Below, piece by piece: positions 53,022-61,077 of a stretch of DNA of 64,000 nt (the first letter of the stretch is position 1; each line of letters begins with the position of its first letter). The notes under the pieces are model-generated. The model was not told the origin of the DNA. It was given only the letters and a program-made list of their open reading frames with translations, and did not search any database. The translations under genes and the position numbers were made by a program. The DNA is from Clostridium_AF sediminicola (lineage in GTDB: Bacteria; Bacillota; Clostridia; Clostridiales; Clostridiaceae). Location of the stretch: the NCBI RefSeq assembly GCF_050402865.1, contig NZ_BAABMF010000001.1, positions 372,001 through 436,000 of the forward strand, written 5' to 3'.

Positions 53022-53270
53022 TAATACACCATCTTTCTATATTAATTATACAATAGTTTTAAAATAAAAGTAAATTTAATATATCATTATTTACACACTA
53101 TAGCATTTATATTATTAACCAAAACCACATTTTTATACGAACATATTTTCTGTATTAATTATACTTATTTCTATATAAAACTAAAACCGTGAAATCTGGT
53201 GTTTAGAATTTTCGGTGAACATCTTCTGGTATTTCGGTGAAAAGCGAGAAGTTCCTTGGATTATAGTATT

Positions 53271-53658
53271 CTACACAAACAACCTCCCCCAAATAATCGT
53301 CCCAACAACCCCATCAACACCGCAAGCCCCAATATCATACCCAAGCTCTATTAATCGCTGCTGAATCTTTTCGATATTTTTATCATATTTGCTACTATCT
53401 TTTTTTATTAAATATCCTGAATATTGAGCTGTATATGCTGAATCATTTGACACATCAAATACTTCATTAATTATTTTTCGAAATGGAAATTTATTTCCTG
53501 GACAAAAGGTCTTAACAAACTTTTTATGACAATAAATATTTTTTATAGAATACTTTCCTACTAACTGTTGACACAGCTCAACAACCGGCCCACCCCTTTT
53601 TTAGGTGCCAATAATGAATATCTTTAATACTACAGCAAGAACTAGCTGCATGATGCAT
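53271..53658 (-). pseudogene. Broken N-acetylmuramoyl-L-alanine amidase (endolysin)
   Basis: The remnant starts MHHAASS behind GGAGG, reads DIHYWHLKKGWAG (amidase_2 core), then stops. The next frame continues with ELCQQLVGKYSIKNIYCHKK and TFCPGNKFPFRKII, followed by a peptidoglycan-binding tail (IEKIQQRLIELGYDIGACG). The zinc histidine and CPG motifs survive, but the N-terminus and the centre are deleted and frameshifted. Its place after the DUF2922 gene fits a prophage lysis cassette. Confidence 0.75.
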
Positions 53659-53766
53659 ACCTCCTCATATAATAAAAAACACCCACTAATTTAAGTGAGC
53701 GCATTATGCTAATTAAATATTTATGTTTTCCAATCATTTTAGCAACAGAAAGAATATATTACCTTT

Positions 53767-53991
53767 CTATAGTTCGTTATCAAACAAGTCTGTTTCAGTT
53801 GTTTCAACAATACTCGCTGCATCCTTAGCAGATAAAACATCTGGACCAAATGCGAAAATATCCTTTGCAATTATAGTATCCATAAGAGCCTCTGCATCAG
53901 CCTTAGTGATACCATCCTTAACATCCGTAACAGTCATAGATTTTGACTCCCCAGCAGCGTCCTTAAATTTCATAACTAATTTTTTACTCAT
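53767..53991 (-). CDS. DUF2922 protein
   Basis: This 74-residue protein starts MSKKLVMKFKDAAG and matches the DUF2922 pattern KD..G....M.V.D...G.T...A.A.MD..I. The ATG at 53991 has GGGGGT upstream; the longer frame to 54060 enters repeat DNA. Together with DUF1659 and YvrJ it forms a small set found near lysis amidases and sigma-factor genes of Firmicutes. Function unknown. Confidence 0.85.
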   Translation of the reverse strand: MSKKLVMKFKDAAGESKSMTVTDVKDGITKADAEALMDTIIAKDIFAFGPDVLSAKDAASIVETTETDLFDNEL

Positions 53992-54045
53992 TTTATATAC
54001 CCCCAATAATTTTAGTTTAATATGTATTGCACTTTTAACAACCGT

Positions 54046-54245
54046 AGTGACAAGTTTCAAGTGATAAGTGACAAGTTATAGACACCTTTCACAAGTGAAA
54101 GCTTTTAATTAACCAACGATAAAAAACCTTTTGCCATATCAAAAGTTCATTACACCAGTTAGTCAAGCTAGCAGAGGCTTAGTCAAAGATTTTCTGTAAG
54201 AAAACCATCATTAACTTGTCACTTGCAACTTATCACTTGTCACTG
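54046..54245. repeat. Inverted array of GTGACAAGT-type units
   Basis: Left arm (54046-54083) and right arm (54212-54245) each contain three or four copies of a roughly 10-base unit (AGTGACAAGT, AAGTGATA, CAAGTGACAAGTT). They are in inverted orientation around a 130-base spacer that holds a small hairpin (cacctttcacaagtgaaagc). It lies between the DUF1659 and DUF2922 genes. Confidence 0.7.
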
Positions 54246-54251
54246 AAATAA

Positions 54252-54479
54252 TTAAATTCCCTCTTCAAGTAATTCAGCATCTACTCTTCTGATCTCGAAG
54301 ACTGGATGTGCAAGAACTTCTTTGATAGCATTTGCAACATCAAAAACGTCTTGATCTATTGCATCAGTCTTTACCTTTGAAAAACTTTTAGTTCTTAAAA
54401 CATCTTCGCCTTCTTCAGTTTGTCCAGTGATTACTCTGAAAACTAAATCAGATTTCAATTTTGTTGCTTGAACCGCCAT
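54252..54479 (-). CDS. DUF1659 protein
   Basis: This 75-residue protein starts AVQATKLKSDLVFRVITGQ and contains the DUF1659 pattern DQDVFDVANAIKEVLAHP. GGGGG lies nine bases before the ATG. A long palindromic element (54497-54595) sits directly upstream, and a motif shared with the YvrJ gene lies beyond it. Function unknown. Confidence 0.85.
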   Translation of the reverse strand: MAVQATKLKSDLVFRVITGQTEEGEDVLRTKSFSKVKTDAIDQDVFDVANAIKEVLAHPVFEIRRVDAELLEEGI

Positions 54480-54496
54480 AGTATATCCCCCTCTCT

Positions 54497-54595
54497 CAGA
54501 GTCGGCTTATCAATTAGTCCTACTTTTCTTTCAAAAATATGAGGCAATTATCATTTTTTGAAAGAATCTAGTAGGAATTATTGATAAACGATCTC
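54497..54595 (-). other. Conserved palindromic 5' element (copy A)
   Basis: This roughly 100-base imperfect palindrome ends just before the DUF1659 ribosome site. Arms: GATCGTTTATCAATAATTCC, then CTACT, against AGTAGGACTAATTGATAAG, then CCGACTC. It shares TTTGAAAGAAAAGTAG, CTAATT, TAAGCC and CTGAGA with copy C at 18754-18840, and its outer arms with copy B at 55578-55619. Confidence 0.65.
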
Positions 54596-54606
54596 TTTCA
54601 TTATTG

Positions 54607-54629
54607 CCTTTCATTATATACATACAAGT
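54607..54629 (-). promoter_or_regulatory. Shared promoter-like motif upstream of DUF1659
   Basis: Minus strand AACTTGTATGTATATAATGA matches the motif at 55675-55697 at nearly every position. It lies upstream of the palindromic element of each gene and has no sigma-A -35 box, so it may be recognised by the sigma factor encoded at 55696-56226. Confidence 0.5.
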
Positions 54630-54737
54630 TATAAAGTTTTTTTTACAAAAGTTATTAAAACATTTCTGGTAATAAGTTATTTTTTATAGGTAAAGATAAA
54701 AGTAAGAATTATACATAAATAAAGAAAGGATAATCTT

Positions 54738-55313
54738 ATGAAAATAAAATTAACAGCTTTATCTTTAATAGTATTTGCATCTATCTCAGCAACAGTATTA
54801 AGTAACCAAGAATTGAGTGAATCTAACTTATTGGTAAAAGAGGTATTATCATCAAACTATGATAATGAAATTCTAAATAACGAAACTTTAAATTATAAAA
54901 AAGCTATAAAAAATGGAAACATAGTGATGATATCTTTTCTTGATAAACCTTCAATTAAAACTAATAACGATCATGAAATATATAATATTAAAAATCTTGA
55001 TAGATTTATGGAAAATGTTAATCAAGGGAAAAAAGATAAAATTCGAATTGTTAAATATGTAAGAAAAGATGAAAAAACATGGGTTAATAAGCTATATGAC
55101 CTAGAATATGATGGTCACAAAATATTTAATACAGCCTATGATACCTACTCAGATCCAAATGCTTTTATTCCATCATCTGATCCATATGGTTCAGATTATA
55201 TAGAGAAAAGAGACTATCCAAATGATTTATGGTATGGTGGTATCACTGAAAATAAAGAAGGCAAAAAAGGTTATTCAATTATTAGTTTTAAGAAAAGTAG
55301 TATTATTAATTAA
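54738..55313 (+). CDS. DUF4362 secreted protein
   Basis: This 191-residue exported protein has signal peptide LTALSLIVFASISATVLS and a DUF4362-type domain (NLDRFMENVNQGKKDKIRIV, then KLYDLEYDGHKIFN). There is no lipobox cysteine. It has AAAGGA upstream of the ATG and runs opposite to its neighbours, splitting YvrJ from DUF1659. The family is uncharacterised. Confidence 0.75.
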   Translation: MKIKLTALSLIVFASISATVLSNQELSESNLLVKEVLSSNYDNEILNNETLNYKKAIKNGNIVMISFLDKPSIKTNNDHEIYNIKNLDRFMENVNQGKKDKIRIVKYVRKDEKTWVNKLYDLEYDGHKIFNTAYDTYSDPNAFIPSSDPYGSDYIEKRDYPNDLWYGGITENKEGKKGYSIISFKKSSIIN

Positions 55314-55379
55314 TCTTAAAGTTACTATCTACAGTTACTAAAGGTTTTTTGATAAATGAATTATTGATATTAGCAGATC

Positions 55380-55403
55380 AAAAAAAGATGAGAGCCTCTC
55401 ATC
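55380..55403 (-). terminator. Intrinsic terminator of the YvrJ gene
   Basis: Minus strand GATGAGAG-GC-TCTCATC followed by T6, overlapping the stop codon. Confidence 0.75.
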
Positions 55404-55560
55404 TTTTCTGGTTATCCATAACTGTTGTTATAACTCTTGTAAGATCTTGAATAGATTTATTGAGAACTTCAATCTTCTTTTCAAATCGAACTAATAGGTA
55501 TATACAGACACCAATTGGAAAGCCAAGGTTTGAGATAAGTTTTGTTATTTCATCATACAT
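55399..55560 (-). CDS. yvrJ: YvrJ family protein
   Basis: This 53-residue protein starts MYDEITKLISNLGFPIGVCI and matches the YvrJ family: one membrane segment (FPIGVCIYLLVRF) and a coiled tail (KKIEVLNKSIQDLTRVI). GGAGG lies nine bases upstream. In Bacillus yvrJ lies beside the SigO sigma-factor genes, and here a sigma-factor gene also lies immediately upstream. In phages similar proteins accompany lysis genes. Confidence 0.85.
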   Translation of the reverse strand: MYDEITKLISNLGFPIGVCIYLLVRFEKKIEVLNKSIQDLTRVITTVMDNQKR

Positions 55561-55577
55561 TCTTATCAACCTCCAAT

Positions 55578-55619
55578 AGGTCGGCTTAAGAATTAGTGAG
55601 TATTATTCTTAAACGACCT
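55578..55619 (-). other. Conserved palindromic 5' element (copy B, short)
   Basis: AGGTCGTTTAAGAATAATA pairs with ACTAATTCTTAAGCCGACCT around a CTC loop, immediately before the YvrJ ribosome site. The outer arms match copy A at 54497-54595, and TTCTTAAGCC also matches copy C. Confidence 0.65.
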
Positions 55620-55674
55620 CTGCAATACTAATTATATAAATAGCTCAGCTCTATAAGTTATGAATTATTATAAC

Positions 55675-55697
55675 CTCTCACTATATACATACAAGTC
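55675..55697 (-). promoter_or_regulatory. Shared promoter-like motif upstream of YvrJ
   Basis: Minus strand GACTTGTATGTATATAGTGA, overlapping the sigma-factor stop codon, matches the motif upstream of DUF1659 (54607-54629). Likely a specific promoter driving yvrJ. Confidence 0.5.
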
Positions 55698-56226
55698 AAA
55701 GCCTTCTTTTTACTTTTTTAATTGCATTTTCTTTTATATAGTATACTTGTCTATATGTTTTCTCTAACTCTAAAGCAATAGTATTTAATTGTTTTTTATT
55801 TATAAAAAAATCAATTATTACCTTCCTATCCTCATATTCTAAATCTATTATTGCTTTATTCAAATTTTCAACCATTTCATAAGCTATAACTTCATCTTCT
55901 ATAGTAAATGAATAATTCTTTAGTCCATTGTCTAATAGTTCATCATTTTGAATTTCACGATTATGTTTTATTTTACTTAAGAGTAAATTAACATTATTGT
56001 TTTTCACAACTTTTGATACAAATGAACTAAAAGAAGTTTGTCCAATTTTATATAATTTAATTGCTTTTATAATACTAAGAAAACAGTGTTGTACAATATC
56101 ATCGTACTCATATCCGGGTATATGATATTTTGATGCCTCACTTAAAACCAAGGGCATGTATTTATTTATAATACTTTCAACTGCTTTACTATCGCCTTCC
56201 TTAGCTTTTCTAATTAAATTTTTCAA
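55696..56226 (-). CDS. Sigma-70 family factor (SigO/phage-type)
   Basis: This 176-residue sigma factor has region 2 (IPGYEYDDIVQHCFLSIIKA, SFSSFVSKVVKNNNVNLLL) and region 4 HTH (KKQLNTIALELEKTYRQVYYI). It lacks regions 1 and 3, similar to ECF, SigO or TcdR-type factors. It lies between phage replication genes and the YvrJ gene. It probably directs transcription from the motif found upstream of YvrJ and DUF1659. Confidence 0.82.
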   Translation of the reverse strand: MKNLIRKAKEGDSKAVESIINKYMPLVLSEASKYHIPGYEYDDIVQHCFLSIIKAIKLYKIGQTSFSSFVSKVVKNNNVNLLLSKIKHNREIQNDELLDNGLKNYSFTIEDEVIAYEMVENLNKAIIDLEYEDRKVIIDFFINKKQLNTIALELEKTYRQVYYIKENAIKKVKRRL

Positions 56227-56303
56227 GTTATCACCACCATTTTATATTTTGTGTAGGCTCCCTACACCGATTGATATTATTCAGTTTTCAAAGAACAAAT
56301 TAT

Positions 56304-57062
56304 TTATTTAAACAATAAATTCGTCAAATCTTCATTCTCTTTCTGTGCTATCTGTGATCTGATACTTTCATCAGGTAAGTAAATTGGTACAGCCATTCTT
56401 TCTATACGATTTTTTATTCTTTCATCATGTTTTAACTCGTCTATCTTCACGTTTGATGTAAAGATAGTTACTTTTTTCTTTGTCATTCTATGATCAATTA
56501 GCGAATAAAATATTTCTTTTACCCATTCACTCTGCTTCTCAACTCCAATATCATCTAAAATCAAACACTGAACATTTGTAATGGCTTCTATAATTTGTGA
56601 TTGAGTATAAGTAGTTTCTTTGTCATAGCTCTTTTTTATTTCATGGAGCAAATCTAATGTAGTTGTGAATTTCACCGCTGCTTTTTTTGTTGCTATAAGA
56701 GCATTACCTATGGAAACTGCTAATCTTGTTTTCCCTGAGCCTTTAACATAGCTATAAAAATATAATCCTTTTCCTTTTTTTTCAAAGGTTTCATAGTTAA
56801 CAACAAAATTTACTGCAGCTTTCTTTGCTATTGCTGCTCTCCCTCTAGATATTTCGTTGCTATACCAATCTATCCTGAAAGACTTAAGTGTCTGTCCTTT
56901 AAATTCATAGGGTATATTTGCAAATTTAATTCGCCTCTCTTGAATCATCCTTTCTCTACACCTGCAGTATTTACCAAAAGTATCTCCTGTTTCTCCATTT
57001 GTGACTAAGCTAATTCCAGAACCGTCACATTCACCATATGGACATTTAGAAGTCGCATTCAA
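56304..57062 (-). CDS. DnaC-like helicase loader
   Basis: This roughly 252-residue AAA+ ATPase has an N-terminal zinc motif (CPYGECDGSG...CRCRERM), Walker A YSYVKGSGKTRLAVSIGNAL (GSGKT) and Walker B CLILDDIGVEK. I choose the TTG at 57062 (reads NATSKCPYG), which overlaps the DnaD-like stop slightly; the in-frame upstream codons overlap that gene by over 100 bases. It loads the replicative helicase in phage or plasmid replication together with the DnaD-like protein. Confidence 0.82.
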   Translation of the reverse strand: MNATSKCPYGECDGSGISLVTNGETGDTFGKYCRCRERMIQERRIKFANIPYEFKGQTLKSFRIDWYSNEISRGRAAIAKKAAVNFVVNYETFEKKGKGLYFYSYVKGSGKTRLAVSIGNALIATKKAAVKFTTTLDLLHEIKKSYDKETTYTQSQIIEAITNVQCLILDDIGVEKQSEWVKEIFYSLIDHRMTKKKVTIFTSNVKIDELKHDERIKNRIERMAVPIYLPDESIRSQIAQKENEDLTNLLFK

Positions 57063-57906
57063 TATCCTGAATTTCACCTGGTGGGATAAGTCCTTTTTCT
57101 TTTGCAAGTTCTTCAAGTCTAAGGGTTTCTTTATCGGGTCCTTTTGTATAGCCTTCCCCATTATTTGACTTATTGCTTCCAGTTTTCTTACCTCCTCTAT
57201 TATTTCTATCCTTCAGGTATCTCTCTATTTCTTCTTCAGTTTTTACCCCATGCTCCAACCAATCCATTAAAATCTTTTCGATATATTTTAAATTTCTAGC
57301 TTCTTTTTTAACTGCTATTTTCATTGCCAGAATAATAGGTGCTGGATTTTCATTAAAGTCATTATATAAATTAGTCAAAACTTCTATTGTATAACCTTTT
57401 AAAGAAGGGCTAATATTTTCTTCATAGAATCTTATTACTTTGCTGAAATCTTCTTTATTATTTAAAGGATTATGTTTAGTAGAAGGATTAATATGTTCAG
57501 GATTTAAATCCGTACCCCCTACGGATGCATGTCCGACCCCTTCGGATTTTAATCCAACTCCCTTACTATCTCCAGGTGATGAAATAAGATCAATATATTC
57601 CTCTCCTAAAGTAAAGTATGAATAAGTTCCATATTGATTTTTTATAGTTTCGTGTTTTAAAATATTTTTCTTAGACATTTTTTTATATCTTCTATAGACA
57701 GTATCCTTTTTAAACTTCAATGTTGGATACTCTTTAATTACATTCTCGTATTTGAGCCAATAATAATAATCTTCATCTATGAATTGCTTTATCATTCTAC
57801 CGCTGTCTTTAAAATCAACGAAGTATCTTAATAACAGCGCATCTACAACATCCATACCTAATGATTCCATTACTAATTGACTAAATCCATGTATTGTATA
57901 TTTCAT
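57046..57906 (-). CDS. Phage replication initiator with DnaD domain
   Basis: This 286-residue protein has an N-terminal winged-helix region (LLLRYFVDFKDSGRMIKQF, KKDTVYRRYKKMSKKNILKH) and a C-terminal DnaD domain (VIRFYEENISPSLKGYTIEV, NLKYIEKILMDWLEHGVKT), then a low-complexity Asn/Gly/Lys linker. It opens the phage origin and recruits the DnaC-like loader encoded downstream. Its start lies 26 bases inside the upstream gene. Confidence 0.88.
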   Translation of the reverse strand: MKYTIHGFSQLVMESLGMDVVDALLLRYFVDFKDSGRMIKQFIDEDYYYWLKYENVIKEYPTLKFKKDTVYRRYKKMSKKNILKHETIKNQYGTYSYFTLGEEYIDLISSPGDSKGVGLKSEGVGHASVGGTDLNPEHINPSTKHNPLNNKEDFSKVIRFYEENISPSLKGYTIEVLTNLYNDFNENPAPIILAMKIAVKKEARNLKYIEKILMDWLEHGVKTEEEIERYLKDRNNRGGKKTGSNKSNNGEGYTKGPDKETLRLEELAKEKGLIPPGEIQDIECDF

Positions 57907-58255
57907 AATTCACCTTCTCTTGCAGTGCTTCATAGTTATCTTTAACCTCTTCTAATTCATTCTCAAGTCTCATGCATTTACTCTCTAGCTCTTCATATGT
58001 CCATTCATCATATAGCTCCTTAAATAAAATCTCAGCTAGTTCAAACTTTTCTTTTTCATTAACATTGATAAAAGCAACAATTACATCTTCACTGTCTAGA
58101 TAATACTGTCCAAGGACAATTCCTTTTTTGTAGCGGCTCCATCCCTTCTCTGTATTAATTTCTATATCAGCATTATTATTTTCATCTTCTTCAAAGGTCT
58201 GCTCATATGTAGTAACGGCCCTAGCATATACTACAGTATCTTCAATTTTTAGCAT
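57881..58255 (-). CDS. Phage hypothetical protein with coiled-coil tail
   Basis: This 124-residue acidic protein has a beta-rich N-terminal half (TVVYARAVTTYEQTFEED, GIVLGQYYLDSEDVIVAFI) and a C-terminal coiled coil (LESKCMRLENELEEVKDNYE). The ATG at 58255 has GGTGAT upstream. It is the first gene of the replication set and unrecognised. Confidence 0.6.
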   Translation of the reverse strand: MLKIEDTVVYARAVTTYEQTFEEDENNNADIEINTEKGWSRYKKGIVLGQYYLDSEDVIVAFINVNEKEKFELAEILFKELYDEWTYEELESKCMRLENELEEVKDNYEALQEKVNYEIYNTWI

Positions 58256-58443
58256 TTTTATCACCAACTTTTATTTATTAGTTATCAATTCAAAGCCTTC
58301 GCACTAGCGAAAGGTGTCCTTTACTGTAAACAGTCAACTATCCCCTGTCATTTTGTAATATTCTTAAATCTAATGCATATAAATATAATGAGAGAGTATA
58401 TGCTCCACATAGAAATAAAATTTTTTATAAAAGGCTTTTCAGC

Positions 58444-58617
58444 CTATTTATCAGATGTTGTACTCTTTTTTAATCCTTCTAAAATCTTTTTGCACTTCTC
58501 TGCTCCATGTTCTGCAAGTAGAGCTCTAGCTAACTGCCTAGCATAGGCTCTTTTTAGTTCCTCTGTCATTTCTCCAACAACTTCTCCGGCAATAACTGCA
58601 TTTCTGCATCTAGGCAC
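58444..58617 (-). CDS. Small phage protein
   Basis: This 57-residue frame (GTG start) reads VPRCRNAVIAGEVVGEM, then EELKRAYARQLARALLAEHG and KKILEGLKKS. It has strong helical character and coding-like codon use. GGAGG lies about 13 bases upstream. A small conserved phage protein is likely; no function is known to me. Confidence 0.5.
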   Translation of the reverse strand: MPRCRNAVIAGEVVGEMTEELKRAYARQLARALLAEHGAEKCKKILEGLKKSTTSDK

Positions 58618-58666
58618 TTTGGCACTTTGGCCTCCATCATAATTGGTCTACTACATATATATGAGT

Positions 58667-59488
58667 TTAATTTCTATTTATTTCTGTTTTGAATGTTTCC
58701 ATAACTTGTCCCTTGTCACTAATAGATAAACCAAATTCTTTTAAAAATTTATTGACAAAATATAATTGTCCTTTACCAGTTACTTTTGGTGTATTAGATA
58801 TACTTATATGCCCATCTGAATGAGTTATTGATGTTTCTTTAACTTCAAATAATTTTAAATCCATACTGTATTGTGTTGGCATGTTATAATCTGTTCCTTT
58901 TCTTTTAATTAAGTACCCGTTATTTCTCATCCATACAAATAATCTTTTAGCACCTACATCTACTCCATTTTGTTTAATTAATTTTACTAAATCTCCTACT
59001 AAAATTGATGTATTTGAGACTGAAACAGCTTCTGCAAATAAAACTTTAGGTCTGTTTTTTTCGTTTTCCTTCTCTACTTCAATTCTTTTTCTTCTTTCTT
59101 TTTTAATCTGTGTGGCAACTTTTATTAATAAATCAGGATTATTAAGTAACTCTTCTGTTGCATAAATTCCATGTTCTCGGATAGAAGGTAGAACTTCATC
59201 AGTTACCCAATCTTGAAATCTTTCTGCTCTTTTGGATCTGCTCTTGAAAATAAGTTTGTAAACTCCTCTTTCTGTAAGAAAATTTTCGCCTGCATTATTT
59301 AGTTTTCGGATGTCAATACTTTTGACATCTGAATTAGTTAATTTAATTACTTGTCTATTGTTCATATTCTTCATTGCCATTCTTATAGTGCTTCCACCTA
59401 ATTCTAAACATTCTCCTACGTGATAAGGATTAAATAAAACCTCTTTTTTAAACTCAAAAACTTCTACTTCTCTTTTTTCAAAAATCAT
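58667..59488 (-). CDS. Phage antirepressor (Bro-N plus KilAC domains)
   Basis: This 273-residue protein has an N-terminal Bro-N domain (FNPYHVGECLELGGSTIRMA, FLTERGVYKLIFKSRSKRAE, FQDWVTDEVLPSIREHGIY) and a C-terminal KilAC antirepressor domain (VGDLVKLIKQNGVDVGAKRL, FVWMRNNGYLIKRKG). It binds DNA or repressors and counteracts the CI-like repressor during induction. It lies downstream of the Cro-like gene in the early lytic unit. Confidence 0.92.
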   Translation of the reverse strand: MIFEKREVEVFEFKKEVLFNPYHVGECLELGGSTIRMAMKNMNNRQVIKLTNSDVKSIDIRKLNNAGENFLTERGVYKLIFKSRSKRAERFQDWVTDEVLPSIREHGIYATEELLNNPDLLIKVATQIKKERRKRIEVEKENEKNRPKVLFAEAVSVSNTSILVGDLVKLIKQNGVDVGAKRLFVWMRNNGYLIKRKGTDYNMPTQYSMDLKLFEVKETSITHSDGHISISNTPKVTGKGQLYFVNKFLKEFGLSISDKGQVMETFKTEINRN

Positions 59489-59593
59489 CAATTTGTTTTC
59501 TATTTCCTTTACCTCCTCTTGTTCCCTAGTTTTTAATCTTTAAAATCGTAAAAACTAGTTTTACATTGCAATATGTACACCTCGTATTACACA

Positions 59594-59782
59594 TTATTCA
59601 AAAAAAATTTGTTCTGCAGGTATGCCAAAATAATTTGCAATCTTAATGATTGTTTTTCCGCCTGGGATAACTTTACCTGTCTCAATTTCAGATAAGGCAG
59701 GCCTTGATATTCCTATAGCTATAGCTAAATCTTCTTGAGTCAATTCATTCTTAGCTCTCAAGATTTTAATAGTGTTCTTCAC
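59594..59782 (-). CDS. Cro-like XRE-family repressor
   Basis: This 62-residue HTH protein reads ITQEDLAIAIGISRPALSEIE-like (here LTQEDLAIAIGISRPALSE), the XRE fold without an oligomerisation tail, typical of Cro. The GTG start has AAAGGAG nine bases upstream. It is transcribed divergently from the CI-like repressor across a shared operator region. Confidence 0.88.
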   Translation of the reverse strand: MKNTIKILRAKNELTQEDLAIAIGISRPALSEIETGKVIPGGKTIIKIANYFGIPAEQIFFE

Positions 59783-59808
59783 GCATTACATCTCCTTTCC
59801 ATACTATT

Positions 59809-59890
59809 GTATTGCTTGTATTACGTTTTGTCAATCATGTTGTACGTTTTTTTTGAAAATAATATTCCATTTTTGTAATCTATGCATTAC
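59809..59890. promoter_or_regulatory. CI/Cro operator region
   Basis: The divergent promoter region contains GTATTGCTTGTATTAC (59809-59824) and a perfect GTAAT-N6-ATTAC palindrome (59875-59890). GTAATGC half-sites recur at the Cro start, and CGTATTAC occurs near 59582 downstream of the Cro gene. These are likely operators for the two repressors. Confidence 0.65.
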
Positions 59891-59913
59891 AATTGTTTTA
59901 TGGAGGTTTTTAA

Positions 59914-60405
59914 ATGGATAATATTCGAGATATTCTAATTAATAAAAGAAAAGAACTAGGATTGAGTTTACGTGATGCTGGAAAGTTGATAGGAATAAGT
60001 CATTCATATTTAAGTACTTTGGAAAAAGGAAAAGATCCTAGAACTGATTCCCCTATTAGTCCTACGCCAGAAACATTAAAACTTATTAGCAATGCTTATG
60101 GTATTTCTTATAATTACTTAATGAGAATTTCAGGTTACTTAGATGATATGGATGAACCTCTTTCAATAAATGAACCTATGAAGTTAACCAAAAGAGATAA
60201 AAGAGATATTGCAAAAGATTTAGAAAAAATGATGGCTGAAATTGAAAATGAAGATTCAGACACAGACTCAGAGTCAGGCATTACATTTTATGGTGAACCT
60301 CTTGATGATCTTGACAAGCAATTACTTAAAAATGCGCTAAAGCATGCGTTAGAAAATGTAAAGATTAAAAATAAGGAGAAATATACTCCAAAAAAATATA
60401 AATAA
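59914..60405 (+). CDS. CI-like XRE-family phage repressor
   Basis: This 163-residue protein has an N-terminal HTH (LSLRDAGKLIGISHSYLSTL) and an acidic C-terminal half (EIENEDSDTDSES, LDDLDKQLLKNALKHAL) in place of a LexA-type peptidase. It is therefore of the kind inactivated by an ImmA protease, which is encoded next. GGAGG lies six bases before the ATG. It maintains lysogeny. Confidence 0.9.
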   Translation: MDNIRDILINKRKELGLSLRDAGKLIGISHSYLSTLEKGKDPRTDSPISPTPETLKLISNAYGISYNYLMRISGYLDDMDEPLSINEPMKLTKRDKRDIAKDLEKMMAEIENEDSDTDSESGITFYGEPLDDLDKQLLKNALKHALENVKIKNKEKYTPKKYK

Positions 60406-60475
60406 ACTTAGAGGTAATATTTACCCTACCCTATAGGTTATAGTCGTTCTGATAAACTGGGGGTGTCATTTGAGT

Positions 60476-60916
60476 ATGAGAGAAAAAATTATAAAAAAAG
60501 TTAAACAATTAATGAAAAAGTATGGTACAAATAATCCATTTGAACTTGCAGATGAATTAGGTATGGAAGTATTCACTCACCCTTTAGGAAATATAAAGGG
60601 TGTTTATAAGCTAATAAATCGTTCAAAAGTAATTATATTAAATTCTGACTTGGATGATTACGAAAGAGTCTTTGTGTGTGCTCATGAGTTAGGACATGCT
60701 ATATTTCATCCCAAACTTAATAAGTATTTCATTGAACGATATACTTTATATTCAAAGGATAAGTATGAAAATCAAGCTAATTTATTCACAGCAGAGCTTC
60801 TACTAGCTGATGTAAACGAAGAGACATGTTATGGATTAACTATGGATGCGATAGCTGCTACATATAATATTGATAAAAAGTTTGTTGAACTCAAGTTCAG
60901 GAATGGATTTGAGTAA
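60476..60916 (+). CDS. immA: ImmA/IrrE-family metallopeptidase
   Basis: This roughly 146-residue zinc peptidase has the HExxH motif in VCAHELGHAIFHP and the ANLFTAELLL segment of the ImmA/IrrE family. In ICEBs1 ImmA cleaves the ImmR repressor; here the CI-like protein encoded upstream is the likely target. Start ATG at 60476; a TTG six bases earlier is also possible behind GGGGGTG. Confidence 0.92.
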   Translation: MREKIIKKVKQLMKKYGTNNPFELADELGMEVFTHPLGNIKGVYKLINRSKVIILNSDLDDYERVFVCAHELGHAIFHPKLNKYFIERYTLYSKDKYENQANLFTAELLLADVNEETCYGLTMDAIAATYNIDKKFVELKFRNGFE

Positions 60917-61077
60917 ATTTTATGCTCTTTCAAGAAAATATTTACATTTTATGAATTTGTTGTGTTTTGTCGAAATATTAAAGAACGACTATTGAGCGCC
61001 CTTGAGTGCCAACCTTTATGTTTTATTTCCATTAATAATAATTAAAACCGAGATTAAATTAACACTGAGGTGATAAA

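Noticed and set aside
54046..54245. Possible CRISPR array
   Set aside because: Units are only about 10 bases, variable and inverted around a single spacer; no cas genes are present.
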